Positions 1-8,054 of a DNA stretch of 40,415 nucleotides are shown here, one piece after another. The position numbers were made by a program, and so were the translations under genes. Below the pieces are notes generated by a model, which saw only the letters and a list, made by a program, of their open reading frames with translations, was not told where the DNA came from and searched no databases. Every line of letters starts with the position of its first letter. The first letter of the stretch is position 1. Source of the stretch: Streptomyces sp. rh34 (GTDB lineage Bacteria > Actinomycetota > Actinomycetes > Streptomycetales > Streptomycetaceae). Location of the stretch: contig NZ_NTGZ01000037.1 of NCBI RefSeq assembly GCF_002551245.1, positions 1 to 40,415 on the forward strand. The letters run 5' to 3'.

Positions 1-1
1 G

Positions 2-79
2 ATCGCCACCCGGTACGACAAGACCGCCGAGTCCTATGAAGCAGCCGTCACCCTCGCATCACTCCTGATGTGGGCGTGA
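2..79 (+). pseudogene. IS5-family transposase, C-terminal end (cut by window start)
   Basis: The first 25 codons read IATRYDKTAESYEAAV followed by TLASLLMWA and a TGA stop. This is the typical C-terminus of Streptomyces IS5-family DDE transposases (IATRYDKTA motif and hydrophobic last helix). Only the tail is visible, so whether the element is intact to the left cannot be judged. It lies upstream of the xlnA-abfB pair, with an IS30 remnant on the other side of that pair. Start lies outside the window. The family call rests on motif recognition alone. Confidence 0.8.
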
Positions 80-145
80 CATTTGACGACAGAACCTAGG
101 AGCCTGGGAGAGGACGGAACCCCGCTCACGATCGCGGCACAAGGG

Positions 146-188
146 CGCCTTCGCCCCTGCCTTGTTTGGACAGGGGCGAAGGTGTTTT
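146..188 (+). terminator. Rho-independent terminator downstream of the IS5 tail
   Basis: A 12-bp perfect inverted repeat (CCTTCGCCCCTG at 148-159 and its complement at 171-182) encloses an 11-nt loop and is followed by TTTT at 185-188. The orientation fits termination of rightward transcription leaving the transposase. Confidence 0.7.
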
Positions 189-207
189 CGGCCTCCCGCC
201 GGATGAG

Positions 208-237
208 GCGGGCGGCGCAGTCGTGTGCGCCGCCCGC
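208..237 (-). terminator. hairpin, possible xlnA terminator
   Basis: A 12-bp perfect stem (GCGGGCGGCGCA at 208-219 pairing with 226-237) with a 6-nt loop lies about 255 nt beyond the xlnA stop codon. No T-run follows on either strand, as in many Streptomyces terminators. The rest of 80-491 shows no convincing gene. Confidence 0.4.
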
Positions 238-491
238 GAACCGGCAGGACCTGCTGCCCGTGCCATCCCCGGCCGGGCCAGGACCACGCAGGTGGGAAAT
301 GCTGATCAGCCGCACCACCGACGGGGCCGCCTCTCGGGGGCGTAGGCTGGGCGTCCTACCTACCGCCGCCGCCTCGGCGGACCCCGGATTCACTGCGACG
401 ACCCGGGTCCGTCAACGATGTCTTCCTGGAGGGCGGGAGAACGGCACCGCAGGCCGTCATCGGTTCGTCCCTTCGTCTGTGGCAGGTCCCG

Positions 492-2036
<1,545 letters not shown>

Positions 2037-2046
2037 TCAGACAGGG

Positions 2047-2076
2047 ATGATTGAGGCATCGGTGATGGGCCGTCAA
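2047..2076 (-). promoter_or_regulatory. candidate xlnA promoter
   Basis: On the minus strand, TTGACG (2071-2076), an 18-nt spacer and AATCAT (2047-2052) fit a housekeeping-type promoter. It would start the xlnA message about 115 nt before the ATG. The -10 box is imperfect. The BxlR-like inverted repeat lies just upstream of the -35 box. Confidence 0.4.
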
Positions 2077-2089
2077 TACTCCCCGCAGG

Positions 2090-2119
2090 AGAAGTTTCGA
2101 TTGGCGATACGAAACTTTC
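2090..2119. promoter_or_regulatory. BxlR-like inverted repeat upstream of xlnA
   Basis: AGAAGTTTCG (2090-2099) and CGAAACTTTC (2110-2119) form a 9/10 inverted repeat with a 10-nt centre. The half site CGAAACT is the same word found upstream of abfB and, as AGTTTCG, at the bxlE promoter, so the predicted binder is BxlR. An 8-bp GC hairpin (2146-2165) lies next to it. Nothing else in 1926-2340 looks like a gene. Confidence 0.6.
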
Positions 2120-2344
2120 TGACACCCTGGTGCGTAGGAATTCAGCCCCGGCGCCGCCGCCGGGGAACGCCGTGGGGTCGCGGTCGGGGCGCGTGCGCGG
2201 ACGCTGCTTGCTCGGACTTCCTCCTCCGTACCTACACCTTGGGGTGGCGAACTGCAGGCGCGCACTCAGGAGAGGTCCGCTCGGCGCGATCGCTTGTCAG
2301 GCCCGAAGGGGAGGCGCTCTTTATGGCCAGATCAGTGGCAAGCC

Positions 2345-2373
2345 TTGACCGGAGAACCCCGCATCCCTAGCTT
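2345..2373 (+). promoter_or_regulatory. candidate abfB promoter
   Basis: TTGACC (2345-2350), a 17-nt spacer and TAGCTT (2368-2373) match the Streptomyces housekeeping consensus TTGACN-N17-TANNNT. The expected start near 2380 places the BxlR-like site at 2399-2413 just downstream, a usual position for repression. Confidence 0.6.
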
Positions 2374-2398
2374 GTGGCGTCAAAGTATCGGGGAATCC

Positions 2399-2413
2399 TC
2401 GAAACTTTCGAAA
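2399..2413. promoter_or_regulatory. BxlR-like operator upstream of abfB
   Basis: TCGAAACTTTCGAAA contains the odd-centred palindrome CGAAA-C-TTTCG (2400-2410) and the even palindrome TTTCGAAA (2406-2413). It lies 77-91 nt before the abfB start and shares its words with the sites at xlnA and bxlE. BxlR of S. thermoviolaceus is reported to bind CGAA/TTCG inverted repeats. Binding here is inferred. Confidence 0.65.
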
Positions 2414-2489
2414 CCATTCCGGACCCACGGTACTTCCGCTCCGCTGTTCATCAGGGTCACCTCAGCCCAGCTCCTAGGAGGCGCAGCTC

Positions 2490-3956
2490 ATGTGGTACCG
2501 CCACTCGTCCCCGACCTGGTCAAGACGCCTGCTCGCGGTCCTTGCGCCGTTGTTGCTCGTGGCCACCTTCCTCGGCGCCCAGCCCGCCGAGGCGGCGACC
2601 GTGGACCCCAACGCCTCGTACGTGCTGGTCAATCGCAACAGTGGCAAGGCCCTGGACGTCTACAACATGGCGACCGCCGACGGCGCCCGCATCACTCAGT
2701 GGACCAGGAACGATCAGAGCCAGCAGCAGTGGCAGTTCGTCGATTCCGGGGGCGGCTACTACCGCATCAAGTCCCGCCACTCGGGCAAGGTGCTGGACGT
2801 CCACAACTGGTCCACCGCGAACGGCGGATCGATCGTCCAGTGGACCGACCTGAACGCCGCCAACCAGCAATGGCGACTGGCCGACAGCTCGGACGGCTAC
2901 GTGAGGTTCATCTCGCGCCACAGCGGCAAGGCCCTCGAGGTACAAGGTGCCTCCACCGCCGACAACGCGAACACCGTCCAGTACGACGACTGGGGCGGCA
3001 CCAACCAGCAGTGGCAGCTCGTCAAGGTCGGCGGTGGCAACACCGGCCCGTGCGATCTTCCGGGGACCTACCGCTGGGCGTCATCGGGCCCGTTGGCGCA
3101 GCCCAAGCCGGGGTGGGTCTCGTTGAAGGACTTCACCGTCGTCCCCTACGAGGGCAAACAGCTCGTCCATGCGACGACGCACGACACGGGGACGCGCTGG
3201 GGTTCGATGAACTTCGGCCTGTTCTCCGATTGGTCGGAGATGGCCTCGGCCGACCAGAACGCGATGTCAGCTTCCACCGTCGCGCCCACGCTCTTCTACT
3301 TCGCGCCGAAGAGTATCTGGGTGCTCGCCTACCAGTGGGGCGGGTCCGCCTTCTCCTACCGGACGTCGAGCGATCCCACCGACCCGAACGGCTGGTCATC
3401 CCCGCAGGTGCTCTTCTCCGGAAGCATCCCCGACTCCGGAACAGGCCCCATCGACCAGACGCTCATCGGTGACGGTACGAACATGTACCTGTTCTTCGCC
3501 GGCGACAACGGCAAGATCTACCGGGCCAGCATGCCGATCGGGAACTTCCCGGGCAGCTTCGGTGCGACCTCGACAGTGATCATGAGCGATACGACGAACA
3601 ACCTGTTCGAAGCCCCGCAGGTCTACAAGCTGCAGGGCCAGAACCGCTACCTCATGATCGTCGAGGCGATCGGCTCGCAGGGTCGCTACTTCCGCTCGTT
3701 CACGGCAACCAGTCCGAACGGCGCGTGGACACCCCAGGCGGCGACCGAGAGCAACCCCTTCGCCGGCAAGGCCAACAGTGGCGCCACCTGGACCAACGAC
3801 ATCAGCCACGGCGAACTGATCCGCTCAAGCCCCGACCAGACCATGACCGTCGATCCCTGCAATCTGCAGTTTCTCTACCAGGGGCGCAGCCCCGACTCCG
3901 GCGGCGACTACGGCCTCCTGCCCTACCGCCCCGGTCTGCTGACGCTGCAGCGCTGA
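2490..3956 (+). CDS. abfB: secreted alpha-L-arabinofuranosidase, CBM13-GH62
   Basis: This enzyme removes arabinofuranosyl side groups from arabinoxylan outside the cell. It has 488 residues: a signal peptide cleaved near AQPAEA (about residue 36), an N-terminal CBM13 trefoil (about 40-180) with three QQW repeats, a Gly-rich linker, and a GH62 five-bladed propeller (about 187-488). Likely catalytic residues are Asp214 in LKDFTVV (base), Asp322 in GPIDQTL (pKa modulator) and Glu374 in LFEAPQV (acid). Their spacing of 108 and 160 residues matches characterised GH62 enzymes as I remember them. The ATG at 2490 has a strong AGGAGG at about 2477. Divergent from xlnA, with a BxlR-like operator in its promoter, it should be induced with the xylan genes. 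Confidence 0.95.
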   Translation: MWYRHSSPTWSRRLLAVLAPLLLVATFLGAQPAEAATVDPNASYVLVNRNSGKALDVYNMATADGARITQWTRNDQSQQQWQFVDSGGGYYRIKSRHSGKVLDVHNWSTANGGSIVQWTDLNAANQQWRLADSSDGYVRFISRHSGKALEVQGASTADNANTVQYDDWGGTNQQWQLVKVGGGNTGPCDLPGTYRWASSGPLAQPKPGWVSLKDFTVVPYEGKQLVHATTHDTGTRWGSMNFGLFSDWSEMASADQNAMSASTVAPTLFYFAPKSIWVLAYQWGGSAFSYRTSSDPTDPNGWSSPQVLFSGSIPDSGTGPIDQTLIGDGTNMYLFFAGDNGKIYRASMPIGNFPGSFGATSTVIMSDTTNNLFEAPQVYKLQGQNRYLMIVEAIGSQGRYFRSFTATSPNGAWTPQAATESNPFAGKANSGATWTNDISHGELIRSSPDQTMTVDPCNLQFLYQGRSPDSGGDYGLLPYRPGLLTLQR

Positions 3957-3995
3957 CGACGTGACACATGTCCGGCTCCGGTACGGGGCCGTCGC

Positions 3996-4024
3996 GGCGG
4001 GCTCGGCGGAAAGCCGGGCCCGCC
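3996..4024 (+). terminator. abfB terminator hairpin
   Basis: A 12-bp stem with one G-T wobble (GGCGGGCTCGGC at 3996-4007 against 4013-4024) and a GGAAA loop begins 40 nt after the abfB stop codon. No T-run follows. Confidence 0.55.
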
Positions 4025-4077
4025 CGGTCTGCCGACAACGTCAGCGCTCGTACGGCGACGGCGCGCGGGGGTGGTCG

Positions 4078-4197
4078 ACGTCTACCCCCCAGCAGCCCGA
4101 CCGATTCGCCGTCGCCGCCGAACTCAACGGACGCCCACGCGAAGCGCTCGGCCGGGAAACCCCAGCCGAGCGCCTGCATCAACTACTCGCCGCCTGA
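4078..4197 (+). pseudogene. IS30-family transposase, C-terminal remnant
   Basis: The last 39 codons of an open frame read FAVAAELNGRPREALG then RETPAERLHQLLAA and a stop. This is the usual C-terminus of Streptomyces IS30-type transposases (LNxRPRKxLGWxTPAE). No catalytic core or N-terminus is seen upstream in any frame, so it is a decayed or truncated element. Together with the IS5 tail at the window start it brackets xlnA-abfB. Confidence 0.65.
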
Positions 4198-4296
4198 CAC
4201 AACCGGGCACGTGTGGCGGCGATCCCCGGAAACCGCCGGATGCCGGTGGGGCTTCCGGCATGACACCCGATCACTGTGCGCGGGCGGGACGCGCTG

Positions 4297-4973
4297 CTAC
4301 TGGCCGGTGCCGTCGACGAAGGTCAGCGCGTTTTCCAACGCGCTCCGCAGATATGGCCGGGCATCCGCGGTGTCGGCCTTGCTCAAGAGGATCGAGAGGA
4401 ATTCTGCGTCCGGATACCCCGCAGCGCCTGCCGACTTGGCGGCGTCGAGCTGCGACCAGATGGCGATCATCATCCTGTTGCAGGCGCGGGCCTGCCCCAG
4501 GCTGTCCGGAGTGTCACCGACGAAGATCTCGCGCGCCGAGATTCCCAGTCGGTGCCCGAGCGTACGGAGGAACAGCTCTCTCTGGTCCGACTCCAGAGCC
4601 GACTGGAACCGACGTCGGATGTTCGTTGATCCATGTTTCCCACAAGTCCTCGCCCGTCATGGGCCTGCCACCGTACGGATCGCGCGGAAGCGCCTGTCGC
4701 CTCCACCCCGTGAGGCCGCCGACCCCGACGAGGGCCACTTGCTGGGTCAGTTGGTCGCCTGCTTCCGCGTACAGGTCGGCGAGTGCGGCGCAGCCCTGCT
4801 GGCGGAGCATGTATCCGGCGCGGTAGAAGGCGGTAGGCGGGGCGGACGGGGAGGTACGTGTCGAGGAAGGCGCCGGCGCCGCCGTTCTCGCCGGTGAAGG
4901 AGTCCTGCGCGTCACCGAGCAACACGAACGGTGCCCCGGAAGCGGTGGTTGAACACCCGGAGCAGCCGACCAA
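4297..4973 (-). pseudogene. frameshifted gene of unknown function
   Basis: Coding sense on the minus strand continues through three frames. Segment one (about 4973-4855) includes LLGDAQDSFTGENGGAGAF. Segment two (about 4850-4622) includes FYRAGYMLRQQGCAALADLY and MTGEDLWETWINE. Segment three (about 4620-4297) includes FLRTLGHRLGISAREIFVGD and ends in ALENALTFVDGTGQ and a TAG stop. Frameshifts fall near 4850 and 4620. The first visible start is only a TTG, so the 5' limit is uncertain. Joined together it would give roughly 220 residues. I do not recognise the family. Sequencing error is possible, but two shifts next to an IS remnant favour real decay. Confidence 0.55.
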
Positions 4974-5164
4974 GCCCGGGTCGCTGTTCGGTGACCGGCG
5001 TGGTTGTGGCGAGTGGTGGGGGAGGGATCGACCTCACCGCCGACCTGACATCCGGCACCACCATCCGCATCCAGGACCCGGGCGGGCCGGCGACCACCGC
5101 CACGGAATACGCCCGGTGGGGCAACCCCGGCAAGGTCATCGATACGGCCGGTACGCGGAACGTC
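4974..5164. other. stretch without a recognisable gene
   Basis: Short open frames exist on both strands. A plus-strand one passes through SGGGGIDLTADLTSGTTIRI and TTATEYARWGNPGKV and has coding-like third-position GC, so it may be a gene remnant. It has no start with a ribosome site and no family I can name. Confidence 0.3.
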
Positions 5165-5178
5165 GTGAAGCGCTTCGA
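5165..5178. promoter_or_regulatory. xyloglucan-type LacI operator 1
   Basis: GTGAAGCGCTTCGA holds the perfect core palindrome GAAGCGCTTC (5167-5176) and differs from TCGAAGCGCTTCGA only in the first two bases. It is the far member of a pair, 142 bp centre to centre from the next site. Confidence 0.6.
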
Positions 5179-5250
5179 CACTGTGCGGGGCGAATCGAGT
5201 CATACGGGTAGTCGGCACACCTGTGAGGTGCCTGGACGTATGCGAATGTC

Positions 5251-5279
5251 TTGACCACAGGGGCGTTTGTTGGAACGGT
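5251..5279 (+). promoter_or_regulatory. candidate promoter for the GH31 gene
   Basis: TTGACC (5251-5256), a 17-nt spacer and AACGGT (5274-5279) would start transcription near 5286, just before operator 2. The -10 box is weak. If used, the 5' leader would be about 380 nt. Confidence 0.4.
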
Positions 5280-5306
5280 GTCGGACGGCAACGCATACGT
5301 AACTCG

Positions 5307-5320
5307 TCGAAGCGATTCGA
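5307..5320. promoter_or_regulatory. xyloglucan-type LacI operator 2
   Basis: TCGAAGCGATTCGA has one base off the palindrome found at the other sites. The nearest intact gene on its right is GH31, whose start is 347 nt downstream. The stretch 5321-5666 shows no convincing gene, only a small CCCCTC-CATC-GAGGGG hairpin at 5369-5384. Confidence 0.65.
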
Positions 5321-5666
5321 TGCAGGGAGTCCAGATGCGGGACATCGGTGCCCACGCCCCTCGGGGAACCCCTCCATCGAGGGGAGGACGGCGCGTGCGG
5401 CTCTATGCGCGTCGTCGATCTGCGGGACGCGCCGGTCCCTGGTCCCCCCATCGCGTCGGCCCGCGCGTGGGGCCGCCCGCGGCGGTGTTCCCACGAGCGG
5501 CCCGGCGCATCCGATGGCCGCCGACGGGTCCACCGGCCCAAACGCCTTGCGCGGTTCGCCCGCTCCGAAGCGGAGTCCCGGTCGGAAGCGGGTCAACGCC
5601 GTGCCGCACCGACTCGGCCCCGTACCCCTCGCCTGATCACGCCACCCTCACACCAAGGAACACCGG

Positions 5667-7946
5667 ATGAAGTTCAGCGACGGCTTCTGGCTGATGCGCG
5701 AGGGCGTCCGCGCCTCGTACGCCACCGAAGTACGCGATCTCCATGTCAGCGCCGACCACATCACGGCCTACGCGGCTGTCACGCCCGTGCGCCATCGCGG
5801 GGACACCCTCAACTCCGCCCTCATCACCACCGAGTTCTTCTCGCCGGCAGCAGGGGTCATCGGCGTACGCGTCACCCATCACGCGGGCAAGCGGCACCCC
5901 GGGCCCGACTTCGAGCTGCCGGGCGAGGGGACGCGGGCCGGCGCGGGAAGCACCCGGCGTGAGGGCGATCTCGTCGAATTGCGCAGCGGACCGCTCACTC
6001 TGCGCCTCGACACCGGGAAGCCGTGGAGGCTCGACTTCATGGACGAACGCGGCCGACGGCTGACCGCCGCCGAGCGTAGGGGCACCGCCTTCGTGACCAC
6101 CCCCGAGGGCGCCCACCACATGGCCGTCCAGCTCGCCCTCGGCGTCGGTGAGCAGGTCTACGGTCTCGGCGAGCGCTTCACGCCCTTCGTCAAGAACGGC
6201 CAGACCGTCGACATCTGGCAGGCCGACGGCGGTACCAGCAGCGAGCTGGCGTACAAGAACATCCCGTTCTACCTCTCCTCGCGCGGCTACGGCGTCTTCG
6301 TCAACCACCCCGGCAAGGTGTCCTTCGAGGTCGGATCGGAGTCGGTCGGCCAGGTCCAGTTCAGCGTCGAGGACCAGACCCTGGAGTACTACGTCGTCGC
6401 GGGACCGACCCCCAAGGAGGTGCTGGCCCGCTACACCGCCCTCACCGGTCGCCCCGCCCTGCCACCCGCCTGGTCGTTCGGCCTCTGGCTCACCACCTCC
6501 TTCTGCACCGCCTACGACGAGGCCACCGTCACGTCATTCGTCGAGGGCATGGAGAAGCGGAACATCCCGCTCTCCGTCTTCCACTTCGACTGCTTCTGGA
6601 TGCGCGCGTACCAGTGGTCGGATTTCCAGTGGGATCCCCAGACCTTCCCCGACCCGGAGGGCATGCTCACCCGGCTGAAGGCCCGCGGGCTGAAGATCAG
6701 TATGTGGATCAACCCGTACATCGCGCAGAAGTCGACGCTGTTCGCGGAGGGCGCCGCTCGTGGGTACCTGGTCCGGCGGCCGAATGGCGACATCTGGCAG
6801 TGGGACCTCTGGCAGCCCGGCATGGCCTTGGTCGACTTCACCAACCCCGAGGCCCGGGTCTGGTTCCAGAACAAACTGAGGCCACTGCTCGACCAGGGCG
6901 TCGACTGCTTCAAGACGGACTTCGGGGAGCGCGTGCCGACGGACGTCGTCTGGCACGACGGCTCCGACCCCGAGCGGATGCACAACTACTACGCCCACCT
7001 CTACAACAAGACCGTCTTCGAGCTTCTGGAGGCGGAGCGCGGTACCGGTGAGGCCGTCCTCTTCGCCCGTTCCGCGACCGCCGGCGGGCAGCAGTTCCCC
7101 GTTCACTGGGGTGGCGACTGCTTCGCTTCCTTCGAGGCCATGGCCGAGTCGCTGCGCGGCGGGCTTTCCCTGTCCCTGAGCGGCTTCGGCTTCTGGAGCC
7201 ACGACATCGGCGGCTTCGAGGGCACCCCGGACCCGGACGTGTTCAAGCGATGGCTCGCCTTCGGCCTGCTCTCCTCGCACAGCCGGCTGCACGGCAACGT
7301 GTCCTACCGGGTGCCGTGGGAGTTCGGTGAGGAGGCCGTCGACGTCGCGCGGCAGTTCACCCTGCTCAAGCACCGGCTCATGCCCTACCTCTACGGGGTG
7401 GCCGTCGAGGCCCACGCCACCGGCGTCCCCGTTATGCGCCCCATGCTCCTCGAATTCCCCGAGGACCCCGCCTGCCGCACCCTGGACCGGCAGTACATGC
7501 TCGGCCCGGACCTCCTCGTCGCGCCCGTCTTCACCGCGAACGGCGAGGTGGAGTACTACCTGCCGAGGGGGACCTGGACTCATCTGCTGACCGGTGAGAC
7601 GGTGGCCGGCCCGGTGTGGCGGCGGGAAAGGCACGGCTTCGACAGCCTGCCGCTCTTCGTGCGGGCGGGAGCGGTACTGCCCCTCGGCGCGGACGACCGG
7701 AAGCCGGACTCCGACTGGCTGGACGAGCTGACCTTGCGCGTCCATCCGGCTTCGGACGGCACGCCCTTGCGCCGTTCGGTCACGGTGCCCGACCTCACGG
7801 GCCGGGTGGCGGCGGTCTTCCACCTCGTACAGGACCGGGACGGCCTGCGCGTGCGTGCTGTGGGGACGGATCGTCCCTACCGGGTGGAGGTGGCCGGTGG
7901 CGGCTGTGCGCGGGGCGCCGGTGAAGTGGGCGTGTCCCTGCCCTGA
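5667..7946 (+). CDS. GH31 alpha-xylosidase (YicI type), intracellular
   Basis: This enzyme should remove non-reducing alpha-1,6-xylosyl residues from imported xyloglucan oligosaccharides. It has 759 residues and no signal peptide. The N-terminal beta-domain starts MKFSDGFWL, as in E. coli YicI. The barrel carries the nucleophile Asp418 in KTDFGE and the acid/base Asp484 in HWGGDC. It is followed by ESLRGGLSLSLSGFGFWSHD and LLSSHSRLHG, which are YicI-type signatures. Two beta-domains close the protein. The ATG at 5667 follows AAGGA 8 nt upstream. It faces the GH3 gene convergently with a shared terminator. Two LacI-type operators upstream place it in the same predicted regulon as the transporter. 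Substrate is inferred from family and context. Confidence 0.93.
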   Translation: MKFSDGFWLMREGVRASYATEVRDLHVSADHITAYAAVTPVRHRGDTLNSALITTEFFSPAAGVIGVRVTHHAGKRHPGPDFELPGEGTRAGAGSTRREGDLVELRSGPLTLRLDTGKPWRLDFMDERGRRLTAAERRGTAFVTTPEGAHHMAVQLALGVGEQVYGLGERFTPFVKNGQTVDIWQADGGTSSELAYKNIPFYLSSRGYGVFVNHPGKVSFEVGSESVGQVQFSVEDQTLEYYVVAGPTPKEVLARYTALTGRPALPPAWSFGLWLTTSFCTAYDEATVTSFVEGMEKRNIPLSVFHFDCFWMRAYQWSDFQWDPQTFPDPEGMLTRLKARGLKISMWINPYIAQKSTLFAEGAARGYLVRRPNGDIWQWDLWQPGMALVDFTNPEARVWFQNKLRPLLDQGVDCFKTDFGERVPTDVVWHDGSDPERMHNYYAHLYNKTVFELLEAERGTGEAVLFARSATAGGQQFPVHWGGDCFASFEAMAESLRGGLSLSLSGFGFWSHDIGGFEGTPDPDVFKRWLAFGLLSSHSRLHGNVSYRVPWEFGEEAVDVARQFTLLKHRLMPYLYGVAVEAHATGVPVMRPMLLEFPEDPACRTLDRQYMLGPDLLVAPVFTANGEVEYYLPRGTWTHLLTGETVAGPVWRRERHGFDSLPLFVRAGAVLPLGADDRKPDSDWLDELTLRVHPASDGTPLRRSVTVPDLTGRVAAVFHLVQDRDGLRVRAVGTDRPYRVEVAGGGCARGAGEVGVSLP

Positions 7947-8007
7947 CGAGCCGCTTCCCGGGCCGACCGTGCCCCGGCCCGACGCCGTGGACGAGGGCGA
8001 ACACGGC

Positions 8008-8041
8008 GCAGCCCGGTACCTGGGTGGAGGTGCCGGGCTGC
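8008..8041. terminator. bidirectional terminator between GH31 and GH3
   Basis: A 13-bp stem with one G-T wobble (8008-8020 against 8029-8041) and an 8-nt loop sits between the convergent stop codons at 7946 and 8055. It can serve both transcripts. Confidence 0.65.
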
Positions 8042-8054
8042 TCTCACTGTGGTC

